DNA from: Achromobacter pestifer
GTDB taxonomy: Bacteria > Pseudomonadota > Gammaproteobacteria > Burkholderiales > Burkholderiaceae_B
DNA length: 64,000 bases
Direction of reading: 5' to 3'
Assembly: GCF_013267355.1 (NCBI RefSeq)
Contig: NZ_CP053985.1
Span: forward strand, 3,100,001 to 3,164,000
Shown: positions 1 through 8,268 of the stretch, one piece after another
Numbering within the stretch: the first letter of the stretch is position 1
Layout: every line of letters starts with the position of its first letter
Program-made: the position numbers and the translations under genes
The notes under the pieces: model-generated
Database searches by the model: none
What the model was told of the DNA's origin: nothing
What the model saw: only the letters and a program-made list of their open reading frames with translations

Positions 1-214
1 CTTCGGAGAGGAGCTGACCTCGGCCGAAATGGTCCGGATTATTCGCGACGCAGGGAAAAGCCCAATCCGCCGCAGTACCCTGTACCAGCATATCGAGTCA
101 TACGCGGACCATGATCCCCAGGATATCGCGCCGCTCAAACCGCGGCAGCAGGATCCGATCCTGTTCCTGAAGAACATCTCGCGCGGCGCCGCCAGGGAGG
201 CTGCTCATGTCTGA
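1..214 (+). CDS. cofH: FO synthase C-terminus (CofH or CofH half of a fused enzyme), partial at left edge
   Basis: Only the last 70 or so residues are present, read from base 2. They include GKSPIRRSTLYQ, which resembles the conserved arginine and LYR/TYQ segment at the C-terminus of CofH, the radical-SAM subunit that joins a tyrosine-derived radical to 5-amino-6-ribitylaminouracil to make FO, the deazaflavin core of F420. About 40 further residues follow that segment, a longer tail than I expect for the family. The stop codon overlaps the start of cofD by 8 bp, so this is the first visible gene of an F420 operon. Whether the full gene is cofH alone or a cofGH fusion cannot be seen. The call rests as much on context as on the short match. 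Confidence 0.7.
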   Translation, partial: FGEELTSAEMVRIIRDAGKSPIRRSTLYQHIESYADHDPQDIAPLKPRQQDPILFLKNISRGAAREAAHV

Positions 215-1196
215 CCGCAGCGCGCCCTTGCGCATTGTGCTCCTGGCCGGCGGCGTAGGCGGCGCCCGCATGGCGGTTGGCCTGTCCGCAGAGCCTAGAG
301 TGGGCCAACTGACGGTGATCGCCAATGTCGGGGACGACGATTGGTTTCATGGCCTGCGGGTGTGTCCCGACATCGACACGATCACGTATACCTTGGCGGG
401 CCTGGTCAACCGCGAGCAAGGGTGGGGCCTGGCGGGCGATACAGCCGGCGCTCTCGCCACGCTACGGACCCTGGGCTCGGAAGATACGTGGATGTCGCTA
501 GGCGACAGGGATATCGGGCTTCACATCTTTCGCTCGCACCGGCTGCGCCAGGGCCATCCCCTGTCCTCGATCACTCGCGCCGCCGCTCATGCGCTGGGCG
601 TGTCCGCGGCGATTCTGCCAGCCACGGACAGCGAAGTCCCCACCATCGTTTCCACAGCAGAGGGACGGCTGCGTTTCCAGCAATGGTTCGTCGAGCGCCG
701 CGCCAAACCCGCGGTCGCATCGCTGGAGTATGCGGGGGCCGGCCAGGCCATGCCGGCGCCGGGCGTGCGGGAGGCGATTGCATGTGCCGATCTGATCGTG
801 ATCGCGCCCTCCAACCCGCTGCTGTCCATCCATCCGATGCTTGCCATTCCGGGCATGCGCACAGCTTTGGCGGCTGCGTCCGCATCGATCGTCGCCGTTT
901 CCCCCCTGCTGCGCGGGGCCGCGGTCAAAGGGCCTCTTGCGGCGCTTGCGGCCGACCTCCACTTCCCGCCGGGCAACCTGGGTATCGCGCGCATGTACGA
1001 CGGACTGGTCGATGCCATGGTCATCGACCATGGCGATGCCGCCGACCAAGCCGGAATATCAGGCGCCATCGGCGTCCCCGTACTGTGCGCACACACACTG
1101 ATTGCGGATGCGGCCAGTGCGACTCGCTTGGCAAGCACCTTGATCTCCTGGGCCGGCACGCGCCGTGGCGAGCCCTTGGCGAGGGCGCGCTCATGA
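207..1196 (+). CDS. cofD: CofD, 2-phospho-L-lactate (or phosphoenolpyruvate/3-phosphoglycerate) transferase
   Basis: This 329-residue protein transfers the activated phospho-acid from CofC's product to FO, forming F420-0 or a dehydro form. The N-terminus carries the CofD glycine-rich segment LLAGGVGGARMAVGL at about residues 12-26. Near residues 45-85 come NVGDDDWFHGL, CPDIDTITYTLAGL and GWGLAGDT, which match the diphosphate-FO binding region typical of CofD/FbiA. Length is normal for the family. The gene overlaps the upstream FO synthase by 8 bp and shares ATGA with cofC, so the three are translationally coupled. Which phospho-acid is used cannot be told from sequence alone. Confidence 0.93.
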   Translation: MSDRSAPLRIVLLAGGVGGARMAVGLSAEPRVGQLTVIANVGDDDWFHGLRVCPDIDTITYTLAGLVNREQGWGLAGDTAGALATLRTLGSEDTWMSLGDRDIGLHIFRSHRLRQGHPLSSITRAAAHALGVSAAILPATDSEVPTIVSTAEGRLRFQQWFVERRAKPAVASLEYAGAGQAMPAPGVREAIACADLIVIAPSNPLLSIHPMLAIPGMRTALAAASASIVAVSPLLRGAAVKGPLAALAADLHFPPGNLGIARMYDGLVDAMVIDHGDAADQAGISGAIGVPVLCAHTLIADAASATRLASTLISWAGTRRGEPLARARS

Positions 1197-1807
1197 AAAC
1201 CCTGATCGCCATGCCGATGAAGGCATACGCCGACGCGAAGACCAGATTGTCCGGGGAACTCGATTCAGGGGCGCGCCAGCGGCTGGCGAAGGTCCTGTTC
1301 GAATACGGTCAGGCGTTCTTCTCGGAGAACTATCCGCAGCTGGACCGCCTGGTCGTCACGCCTTCATCTGAAGTCGCGAGAGCCGCCAGACGGGCGGGAG
1401 CATCGGCCTTGCGCGAGCCCATCGGTGTGGCCGGGCTGAATGCCGCCGTCGCCATGGCGCTGTCCTATGCGCGGCTCAGGCGCTATGACCGTCTGATCGT
1501 GCTGCCTGCCGATCTGGCCATCCTGAAGACGGTTGAATTCGATGCGCTGTTGGAGCTGGCGGACCGCTACGACCTGGTGACGGCAAGGGCGCACGATGGC
1601 GGAACGAATGCCTTGCTGCTGAAGCTACCCAACGCATTCACGTTTCGCTATGGCGCGGACTCGGCGCGTAAGCATCTACATCAAGCGCTGGAGCTGGGCA
1701 TGCGCGCCGTGACGGTTTCTCTTCCGTTCATTGGGCTCGATGTCGATTCGCCCTGTGACCGTGCTGAGGCGCGCCGGATCGGCGTCGGGGCCGGAGCCTA
1801 CCTATGA
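1193..1807 (+). CDS. cofC: CofC, 2-phospho-L-lactate guanylyltransferase
   Basis: This 204-residue nucleotidyltransferase activates a phospho-acid with GTP for CofD. The start MKTLIAMPMKAYADAKTRL has the nucleotide-binding lysines expected of CofC, and LPADLAILKTVEFDALL near residues 105-120 is the metal-binding aspartate region. Later DGGTNALLL and FRYGADSARKH are also typical. The ATG at 1193 sits in an ATGA overlap with cofD and gives the family length; the frame stays open far upstream but that part is a shadow of cofD. Substrate choice among 2-phospholactate, phosphoenolpyruvate and 3-phosphoglycerate is known to vary between bacteria and is not resolved here. Confidence 0.92.
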   Translation: MKTLIAMPMKAYADAKTRLSGELDSGARQRLAKVLFEYGQAFFSENYPQLDRLVVTPSSEVARAARRAGASALREPIGVAGLNAAVAMALSYARLRRYDRLIVLPADLAILKTVEFDALLELADRYDLVTARAHDGGTNALLLKLPNAFTFRYGADSARKHLHQALELGMRAVTVSLPFIGLDVDSPCDRAEARRIGVGAGAYL

Positions 1808-2598
1808 AGAACCCTCAAGGCTGCGCTTCGATGCAAGCATTCGCGATCTCGGGTATCCCGGCCGTCAAGCAGGGGTGCGATATCGGCCGACTCATACTCG
1901 ATGCGATTGCGCCGATGGACCTGGCGCTGTTGCCATCGGATGTGTTCGTCATCGCCCAGAAGATCGTCTCGAAAGCAGAGGGCCGGACCCGCCAGGCTGG
2001 TGCTATCGAAGCCGGTCCTCAAGCGCGCGATATCGCCGCCCGCAGCGGCAAGAATGCCGCAAAGGTACAGGCCATCCTGGATGAAAGCAGCGAGATTCTC
2101 CGGGTGGTGGACGCTCCGCCAGATGGGATCGTCATCGCGCGCCACAAGGCGGGTTGGGTCTGCGCGAACGCAGGAATCGATGAATCCAACCTGGGAGATG
2201 AGCTGGCCGCGGACACGCTGTTGCTGCTGCCCGAGGATCCGGACGCCAGTGCGCGCGGGATAGCCGAAACCATCGCGGACGCGACTGGCGTCAGGCCGGG
2301 CGTGATCATCAGCGACACCTTTGGCCGGCCCTGGCGGCGCGGGCTGCTCAATGTCGCGATCGGCGTGGACGGCGTTGTCCCCATCGTGGACTGGGTCGGC
2401 AAGAAAGATGCCTACGGCCGCCGGCTCAATGTTTCGCAGCAGGCCCTGGCAGACGAGATCGCCGCGGCCAGCGGCTTGCTCATGGCGAAGGATGCCGCGA
2501 CGCCGGTGATCCTTTTCCGGGGAATCGAATGGGATCGATCGGCGTCGGCGCGCGCGGTCGACTATGTGCGTCATCCAAACGAGGATCTTTTCAAATGA
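1804..2598 (+). CDS. cofE: CofE, coenzyme F420-0:L-glutamate ligase
   Basis: This 264-residue protein is the GTP-dependent ligase that adds the gamma-linked glutamate tail to F420-0. [14 protein letters not shown] near residues 40-55 and [12 protein letters not shown] near residues 170-182 are hallmark CofE segments. It is the stand-alone form; the nitroreductase-like C-terminal domain found in actinobacterial FbiB is absent. It overlaps cofC and the downstream F420:NADPH oxidoreductase by 4 bp at each end (ATGA both times), making a compact cofD-cofC-cofE-npdG unit. Tail length cannot be predicted. Confidence 0.93.
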   Translation: MKNPQGCASMQAFAISGIPAVKQGCDIGRLILDAIAPMDLALLPSDVFVIAQKIVSKAEGRTRQAGAIEAGPQARDIAARSGKNAAKVQAILDESSEILRVVDAPPDGIVIARHKAGWVCANAGIDESNLGDELAADTLLLLPEDPDASARGIAETIADATGVRPGVIISDTFGRPWRRGLLNVAIGVDGVVPIVDWVGKKDAYGRRLNVSQQALADEIAAASGLLMAKDAATPVILFRGIEWDRSASARAVDYVRHPNEDLFK

Positions 2599-3269
2599 CT
2601 ATTGCAATTCTTGGCGGTACCGGGCCCCAGGGTCAGGGCCTGGCCCTGCGATTCGCCAAAGCCGGCGTGCCGGTGGCGGTCGGTTCGCGCGATGGCGAGC
2701 GTGCAAGCGCCATCGCTGCCGAACTCAATCAGAAGCTTGTTCCATATCCTGCCGCGGCAACGATAGTGGGATGCTCGAACGAAGAGGCAGTCGCGAAGTC
2801 CGTCCGATTCGTCCTTATTGCGGTTCCTTTCGCCGCCCACGCCAGCACCGTCGAATCGGTCGCTTCGCGCGTCCGGGACCGGATCCTCGTCGATCTGGTC
2901 GTGCCGCTGGCGGACAAGAATCCCCGAGCCCTCGCGATGCCGCCGGAGGGCTCGGCCACTGAGCAGGCCCAGCGCATCGTCGGCGACGGGGTCGCCGTGG
3001 TGGGCGCGCTGCATAACGTTTCGGCACACACACTCAACGACCTCGAGGCCGCCATCAATTGCGACATTCTCATTGTCGGCAACGCGCAGGAAGAAAAAGA
3101 GGAAGTGTTGGCGTTGGTCGAGCGCATCGGCGTGCGCGCCTACGACGCAGGGCCGGTGGAGAACGCGCGCGTGGTGGAGGGCATCACGCCCCTGCTCATC
3201 CGTCTGAACATGAGCAAGAAGGTTCCCTTCTCTCATGCGGGCTTGCGCATCTGGGCGCCCGGCACGTAG
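2595..3269 (+). CDS. npdG: F420H2:NADP+ oxidoreductase (NpdG/Fno family)
   Basis: This 224-residue Rossmann protein exchanges hydride between NADPH and F420. The N-terminus [17 protein letters not shown] carries the GxGxxG-like loop, and GSRDGERA just after the second strand is the NADP-phosphate-binding pattern. Later [13 protein letters not shown] is typical of the F420-dependent NADP oxidoreductase group. The ATG at 2595 lies in an ATGA overlap with cofE; the frame extends upstream, but this start gives the right N-terminus. In an aerobe with NADPH supplied by the transhydrogenase encoded nearby, the likely direction is NADPH to F420H2. Confidence is high for family and moderate for direction. 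Confidence 0.9.
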   Translation: MTIAILGGTGPQGQGLALRFAKAGVPVAVGSRDGERASAIAAELNQKLVPYPAAATIVGCSNEEAVAKSVRFVLIAVPFAAHASTVESVASRVRDRILVDLVVPLADKNPRALAMPPEGSATEQAQRIVGDGVAVVGALHNVSAHTLNDLEAAINCDILIVGNAQEEKEEVLALVERIGVRAYDAGPVENARVVEGITPLLIRLNMSKKVPFSHAGLRIWAPGT

Positions 3270-3362
3270 GAAAAACAGGTCTGCGCAGGCAGGACAACCG
3301 TGGATGAGAAACGGGCATGCGCCGCGCAGCGCCAGGTCACTGAATGATCCAAGGAGAACGAG

Positions 3363-4613
3363 ATGGAGACAGTAGGAGAGTTGCGGGTGCAGGGCGGGCG
3401 CTTGTGGGATTCGTTGATGACGCTGGCCGAAATCGGGGCGACGCCCAAGGGCGGCGTCAAACGACTGGCGCTCACCGATCTGGATCGCCAGGGGCGGGAT
3501 CTGGTTGTGCAATGGGCTCGGGATGCGGGAATGACGGTCGCCGTGGACCAGATAGGCAATGTTTTCATGCGCCGCGAGGGCAGGAATCCGGAGCTGCCGC
3601 CGGTCGTCACGGGCAGCCATATCGATACGCAGCCCACTGGCGGAAAGTTTGACGGGAACTACGGCGTGCTGGCGGGCCTGGAGGTCGTCAGAACGCTCAA
3701 CGATCACGGGATCCAGACGGAGGCCCCGATCGAAGTCGTGTTCTGGACCAATGAAGAAGGAACGCGATTTGTTCCGGTCATGATGGGATCCGGCGTTTTC
3801 TGCGGAGCGTTCACGCTGGAGCACGCCTACGACGCTACCGACGTGGATGGCCTGAGCGTCCGGGACGAACTGGTGCGCATCGGATATTGCGGCCCGCACA
3901 AGCCGGGCAGCCGTCCGATCGGGTCGTATTTCGAAGCGCACATCGAACAGGGACCGGTGCTCGAGGACGCCGACAAGGTCATAGGCGTAGTTCCCGCAGT
4001 TCTGGGCCTGTCCTGGTACGACTGCGTCGTGACCGGCATGGAGGCGCATGCAGGCCCGACCCCGATGCCGTTGCGCAAGGATGCGCTTCAGGTGTCGACA
4101 CGCATCATGCAGGAGGTCGTTGCCATCGCGGATCGCCATCAGCCCTATGGCCGTGGCACCGTCGGCATGGTGCAGGTCCATCCCAACAGCCGCAACGTCA
4201 TTCCGGGCGAGGTCAGGTTTTCCATCGACCTGCGCAACGTCAATGACGAACTGTTGAACGGGATGCACGCCGAGCTGCTGGCCGTCGTGGAACGTGTCAG
4301 GCGTGAATCGGGCCTGTCCGTCGAGATCGAGCGTGTTTCCTACTACCCGCCATGCGCGTTCGACGAGAGCTGCGTGTCGGCGGTCCGGAATGCGACCGAA
4401 GCGCTGGGCTACTCGTCCATGGATGTGGTGTCCGGTGCCGGGCATGACGCCATCTACGTGTCGCGGCTCGCTCCTGCGGGGATGATCTTCGTGCCATGCA
4501 AGGACGGCATCAGCCACAACGAAGTCGAGGACGCCAAACCGGAGCACCTCGAGGCTGGATGCAATGTCTTGCTGCACGCGATGCTGGCCCACGCCAGGCC
4601 GGTCGAGCGCTGA
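3363..4613 (+). CDS. M20-family N-carbamoyl-amino-acid/ureidopropionate amidohydrolase
   Basis: This 416-residue binuclear-metal hydrolase belongs to the HyuC/allantoate amidohydrolase/bacterial beta-ureidopropionase branch of M20. Metal ligands visible are H86 in GSHIDTQ, D97 in GGKFDGNYG, the E131-E132 pair in WTNEEGTRF and H193 in AHIEQGP. H229 in AHAGPTPM lies in the dimerisation lid and contacts substrate in relatives. An AAGGAG ribosome site lies at about 3351. Members of this group release ammonia and CO2 from carbamoyl amino acids; with a beta-alanine-type transaminase and a nucleobase permease nearby, N-carbamoyl-beta-alanine (or its beta-amino-isobutyrate analogue) is the most likely substrate. 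Allantoate or hydantoin-derived carbamoyl amino acids remain possible. Confidence 0.85.
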   Translation: METVGELRVQGGRLWDSLMTLAEIGATPKGGVKRLALTDLDRQGRDLVVQWARDAGMTVAVDQIGNVFMRREGRNPELPPVVTGSHIDTQPTGGKFDGNYGVLAGLEVVRTLNDHGIQTEAPIEVVFWTNEEGTRFVPVMMGSGVFCGAFTLEHAYDATDVDGLSVRDELVRIGYCGPHKPGSRPIGSYFEAHIEQGPVLEDADKVIGVVPAVLGLSWYDCVVTGMEAHAGPTPMPLRKDALQVSTRIMQEVVAIADRHQPYGRGTVGMVQVHPNSRNVIPGEVRFSIDLRNVNDELLNGMHAELLAVVERVRRESGLSVEIERVSYYPPCAFDESCVSAVRNATEALGYSSMDVVSGAGHDAIYVSRLAPAGMIFVPCKDGISHNEVEDAKPEHLEAGCNVLLHAMLAHARPVER

Positions 4614-4629
4614 CCGGTTCAGATCCATG

Positions 4630-4655
4630 CCGTGGGCCGGAATACGCCGGCACGG
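4630..4655. other. Imperfect hairpin between the amidohydrolase gene and pntAA
   Basis: CCGTG(GG)CCGG pairs with CCGGCACGG across a six-base loop with a two-base bulge. No T-run follows, so it may be an attenuator or processing site and not a full terminator. It sits 16 bp after the hydrolase stop and 33 bp before pntAA. Confidence 0.3.
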
Positions 4656-4688
4656 AATTCGTTGGCAGGAACAAAAAAGGGGGGAGAA

Positions 4689-5807
4689 ATGCAGATAGGT
4701 GTTCCAACAGAGCGATCGCCGGGAGAAGCGCGGGTCGCTGTCACGCCGGAAACCGTCAAGCGCTTGAAATCGCGGGGGTACGACGTCCGGGTGGAGACGG
4801 GAGCCGGCGTACAGGCATGCATCACCGACAACGCTTTCCTGGATGCTGGAGCAAGCATGACGGATGCCCGCGGCGCACTGGCCTGCGATCTGGTGCTCAA
4901 AGTCAGGATTCCGTCGCCCGATGAGTTGAGGTCCATGCGGCCGGGCGCCACCTTGGTCGGGATGCTGGATCCTTTCGAGCCTGAGGGCCTGGACCATCTG
5001 GCGCGCGCGGGTCTCACCAGCTTTGCGCTCGAGGCCGCGCCTCGGACCAGTCGTGCTCAAAGCATGGATGTGCTTTCAAGCCAGGCGAACATCGCTGGAT
5101 ACAAGGCCGTGGTCGTCGCGGCCGCGCGCTATCCGCGCTTCTTTCCCATGCTGATGACCGCCGCGGGTACGGTCAAGGCGGCCAAGGTCGTGGTGTTGGG
5201 CGTGGGGGTGGCCGGCCTGCAGGCCATCGCCACGGCCAAGCGCCTGGGCGCTTCGGTGGAGGCCTGCGACGTGCGGCCTTCGGTCAAGGAACAGGTTGAA
5301 TCCCTAGGCGCGAAGTTCATTGACGTCCCTTGCGAGACGGATGAGGAACGGACGGCAGCCGAAGGCAGCGGCGGCTATGCGCGTCCCATGCCTCAGAGTT
5401 GGCTGGATCGGCAACGGCTGCAGGTGGCGAAACAGATTGCCCGAGCGGACATTGTGATCACGACAGCGCTTATCCCGGGCAGATTGGCGCCTGTCCTGAT
5501 CACGGAAGAGATGGTGAAGACCATGCGTGCGGGTTCCGTGATCGTGGACCTGGCTGCGTCCAATGGGGGCAACTGCCCGTTGACGGTGGCCGGCGAGACG
5601 GTCAAGGCGCACGGCGTCTCGATAGTCGGCGAAACGGACCTGCCGGCGCAGGCCTCCGCGGACGCAAGCTCACTCTATGCGCGCAATGTGCTGTCGTTCC
5701 TGAACCTCATCATCGACGGCGAAGGAAAGCTCCATGTGCCGATGGACGACGACATCGTTGCGGCATGTCTGGTCACTCATCAAGGCAACGTTACGCGAGG
5801 CAAGTAA
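4689..5807 (+). CDS. pntAA: Proton-translocating NAD(P)+ transhydrogenase, alpha subunit part 1
   Basis: This 372-residue soluble NAD(H)-binding component (domain I) of transhydrogenase starts [20 protein letters not shown], the usual PntA/alanine-dehydrogenase-like opening. The dinucleotide-binding loop [21 protein letters not shown] is near residues 170-190, and [14 protein letters not shown] near 265 is also characteristic. GGGGAG just upstream of 4689 fixes the start. The alpha chain is split into PntAA and PntAB here, as is common in Alphaproteobacteria and Betaproteobacteria. The complex uses the proton gradient to make NADPH, which can feed the F420 oxidoreductase encoded upstream. Confidence 0.92.
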   Translation: MQIGVPTERSPGEARVAVTPETVKRLKSRGYDVRVETGAGVQACITDNAFLDAGASMTDARGALACDLVLKVRIPSPDELRSMRPGATLVGMLDPFEPEGLDHLARAGLTSFALEAAPRTSRAQSMDVLSSQANIAGYKAVVVAAARYPRFFPMLMTAAGTVKAAKVVVLGVGVAGLQAIATAKRLGASVEACDVRPSVKEQVESLGAKFIDVPCETDEERTAAEGSGGYARPMPQSWLDRQRLQVAKQIARADIVITTALIPGRLAPVLITEEMVKTMRAGSVIVDLAASNGGNCPLTVAGETVKAHGVSIVGETDLPAQASADASSLYARNVLSFLNLIIDGEGKLHVPMDDDIVAACLVTHQGNVTRGK

Positions 5808-6109
5808 TGGAATCAGTAGACATCACCTTGATCAACGCCATCATTTTCGTTCTGGCCATCTATGTCGGGTATCACGTGGTGTGGACGGTAACGCCCGCGC
5901 TTCATACCCCTTTGATGGCCGTCACCAACGCCATTTCCGGGATTGTCATCGTCGGCGCGATCCTGGCGGCAGCCATGACATCGACGCCGCTGGGCCGTGG
6001 GGCCGGCCTGGTCGCCGTCGCCTTGGCGGCGGTGAATGTATTTGGCGGATTCCTCGTGACGAAGCGGATGCTCGCCATGTTCAAGAAGAAAACCAGGAAG
6101 CAGGAATAG
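5807..6109 (+). CDS. pntAB: NAD(P)+ transhydrogenase, alpha subunit part 2 (membrane)
   Basis: This 100-residue membrane protein has three hydrophobic helices (about residues 7-28, 38-58 and 66-87). [13 protein letters not shown] between the first two helices is the conserved segment of the PntA membrane part. The stop of pntAA and this start overlap by one base (TAATG). The C-terminus is a basic tail, KKKTRKQE. Confidence 0.92.
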   Translation: MESVDITLINAIIFVLAIYVGYHVVWTVTPALHTPLMAVTNAISGIVIVGAILAAAMTSTPLGRGAGLVAVALAAVNVFGGFLVTKRMLAMFKKKTRKQE

Positions 6110-6145
6110 GCGACAGCTTGTTCCGGCAGTGCGGAGATTCGAGAA

Positions 6146-7630
6146 ATGAATGCAAACGTTGTAACGGCCCTATACCTGGTCGCGAGCATCTGCTTCATCC
6201 AGGCATTGAAGGGCTTGTCTCATCCTTCCACGGCGATCCGTGGCAACACTTTCGGCATGGCCGGCATGCTGATCGCCATTGTCACCACCGTTGCGCTGAT
6301 ATTCGACGTGTACGGCGAAACGACCGGGTTGATCTATGTGTTGCTGGGCCTTGCCGCCGGCGCGCTCGCGGGGGTACTGATGGCCCAGCGGGTGGAAATG
6401 ACGAAGATGCCGGAGCTGGTCGCGTTCATGCACAGCATGATCGGCCTGGCTGCCGTGCTGATCGCGGTCGCCGCGGTTACCGAACCCTGGGCCTTCGGCA
6501 TTGTGCAGGCGCCGGGCGTCGCCGGCAACGGCTTGACGCCCTCTGGGGGGGCAGCTATCGCCGAGGGTATCGCGCGCTTGCCGATTCCCCACGGTAACCG
6601 GCTGGAGCTGTTTCTCGGCGCGGCCATCGGTGCGATCACCTTCAGTGGCTCGGTCATCGCGTTTGGCAAGCTTTCGGGAAAATACCAGCTCCGTGTTTTC
6701 CAAGGCGCACCCGTCAGATTCGCCGGTCAGCACTGGCTGAATCTTGCGATCGCCGTTGCGATCCTGGCGCTGGGCGGATGGTTCGTCGCGACCGAGAACG
6801 GCTACGCCTTCTATTCGATGGTGGCGCTTTCCTTCCTGATCGGTGTCTTGATCATCGTTCCGATCGGCGGCGCGGACATGCCCGTGGTGGTGTCCATGCT
6901 CAATAGCTATTCGGGATGGGCGGCGGCGGGAATTGGATTCTCGCTGAACAATCCGATGCTCATCATCGCGGGCTCGCTGGTGGGGAGCTCGGGGGCAATC
7001 CTGAGCTACATCATGTGCAAGGCGATGAACCGCTCCTTCTTCAACGTGATTCTGGGGGGCTTCGGCAGCCAGGAAGCCACCGTGGGTGGAGGTTCAGCGA
7101 TCCAGAGAAACGTGAAGAGCGGCAGCCCGGACGACGCAGCCTTCGTATTGGGCAACGCGGAGAGCGTCGTGATCGTTCCGGGTTACGGCCTGGCTGTCGC
7201 GCGCGCGCAGCATGCGGTCAAGGAGCTCGCCCAGAAGCTGACCGAAAAGGGCGTGAATGTGCGATATGCCATCCATCCCGTCGCCGGCCGCATGCCGGGT
7301 CACATGAATGTCCTGCTGGCCGAGGCCGAAGTGCCCTACGACCAGGTCCACGAGATGGAGGACATCAACAGCGAGTTCGGGCAGACGGATGTGGCCATTG
7401 TGCTGGGCGCAAACGATGTGGTGAATCCGGCGGCGCACACCAAGGGCAGTCAGATCTACGGCATGCCCATCCTCGAGGCCTACAAGGCCAAGACCATCAT
7501 CGTCAACAAGCGGTCGATGGCTGCCGGCTATGCGGGCCTGGATAACGAGCTGTTCTACATGGACAAGACCATGATGGTATTTGGCGATGCCAAGAAGGTG
7601 GTCGAGGACATGCTCCGGGCGGTCGAATGA
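6146..7630 (+). CDS. pntB: NAD(P)+ transhydrogenase, beta subunit
   Basis: This 494-residue protein has a membrane domain of about 300 residues (domain II) followed by the NADP(H)-binding domain III. Conserved landmarks are GGADMPVVVSMLNSYSGWAA near residue 250, MCKAMNRSF near 290, VIVPGYGLAVARAQHAV near 345 and HPVAGRMPGHMNVLLAEA near 380. It completes pntAA-pntAB-pntB, so a functional complex is predicted. Its stop overlaps the start of the cyclohydrolase gene by 4 bp (ATGA), linking NADPH supply and flavin/deazaflavin precursor synthesis in one transcript. Confidence 0.95.
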   Translation: MNANVVTALYLVASICFIQALKGLSHPSTAIRGNTFGMAGMLIAIVTTVALIFDVYGETTGLIYVLLGLAAGALAGVLMAQRVEMTKMPELVAFMHSMIGLAAVLIAVAAVTEPWAFGIVQAPGVAGNGLTPSGGAAIAEGIARLPIPHGNRLELFLGAAIGAITFSGSVIAFGKLSGKYQLRVFQGAPVRFAGQHWLNLAIAVAILALGGWFVATENGYAFYSMVALSFLIGVLIIVPIGGADMPVVVSMLNSYSGWAAAGIGFSLNNPMLIIAGSLVGSSGAILSYIMCKAMNRSFFNVILGGFGSQEATVGGGSAIQRNVKSGSPDDAAFVLGNAESVVIVPGYGLAVARAQHAVKELAQKLTEKGVNVRYAIHPVAGRMPGHMNVLLAEAEVPYDQVHEMEDINSEFGQTDVAIVLGANDVVNPAAHTKGSQIYGMPILEAYKAKTIIVNKRSMAAGYAGLDNELFYMDKTMMVFGDAKKVVEDMLRAVE

Positions 7631-8244
7631 TGAGCGCGCGCGCCCATCGGGTCGAAACGGCGGCAGTCCGCGCACAGGTCGATCTGCCGGTGTCTTCGGC
7701 CAGCGGTCCATGCCGACTGGTCACCTTTTCCGGTCTTTCGCATGCGGATCATTTCGCACTTGTTTTCGGCGAGCTATCAGCGTGCCCGCTGGTGCGCGTG
7801 CATTCGGAGTGCGTGACTGGCGACGTATTCGGATCGTTGCGCTGCGACTGCGGCACGCAGTTGGACGCTGCCATCTCCCGCATCGAGGAGGCGGGCGGCG
7901 CGATTCTCTATCTACGGCAGGAAGGACGGGGCATCGGGCTGGCGGCGAAGATCGACGCCTATCTGCTGCAGCAGGAGGGGGTCGGTACGTTCGAGGCCAA
8001 CCGCCGCCTCGGTTTCCCGGAAGACCCCAGGGACTATCGGGATGCGGCAGAGATGCTCAGGCTCCTCGGCATCGGCCGAATTGAACTGTTGACCAACAAC
8101 CGGCACAAGTCCGCGGCGCTCGAAGCGGCGGGGATCACGGTGGCACGTGTCGTGCCATGTCCGGGAAAGTTGACTGCGCACAACGCGGCCTACCTGCGGG
8201 AGAAAAGGGAGCGGGACGGAATCACGAAGCACACAGGGCGATGA
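7627..8244 (+). CDS. ribA: GTP cyclohydrolase II (RibA type)
   Basis: This 205-residue protein opens the imidazole ring of GTP, the first step to riboflavin and to 5-amino-6-ribitylaminouracil, which is also the FO precursor. The zinc ligands are in HSECVTGDVFGSLRCDCGTQ near residues 59-78, and RQEGRGIGLA near 97-106 is the catalytic/GTP-binding segment; LTNNRHK near 156 is also conserved. It is a single-domain RibA, not fused to RibB. Its start overlaps pntB by 4 bp. Placement inside an F420 cluster suggests a dedicated paralogue that supplies deazaflavin synthesis; a housekeeping copy elsewhere is presumed but not seen. Confidence 0.9.
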   Translation: MMSARAHRVETAAVRAQVDLPVSSASGPCRLVTFSGLSHADHFALVFGELSACPLVRVHSECVTGDVFGSLRCDCGTQLDAAISRIEEAGGAILYLRQEGRGIGLAAKIDAYLLQQEGVGTFEANRRLGFPEDPRDYRDAAEMLRLLGIGRIELLTNNRHKSAALEAAGITVARVVPCPGKLTAHNAAYLREKRERDGITKHTGR

Positions 8245-8268
8245 CCCGCCCATATTGGAGGACGAACG

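Noticed and set aside
2571..5060. Very long open frame on the minus strand opposite npdG, the M20 hydrolase and pntAA
   Set aside because: It lies antisense to three strongly supported genes, shows no recognisable domain and is rich in Arg, His and Asp, as expected of an antisense shadow in high-GC DNA.
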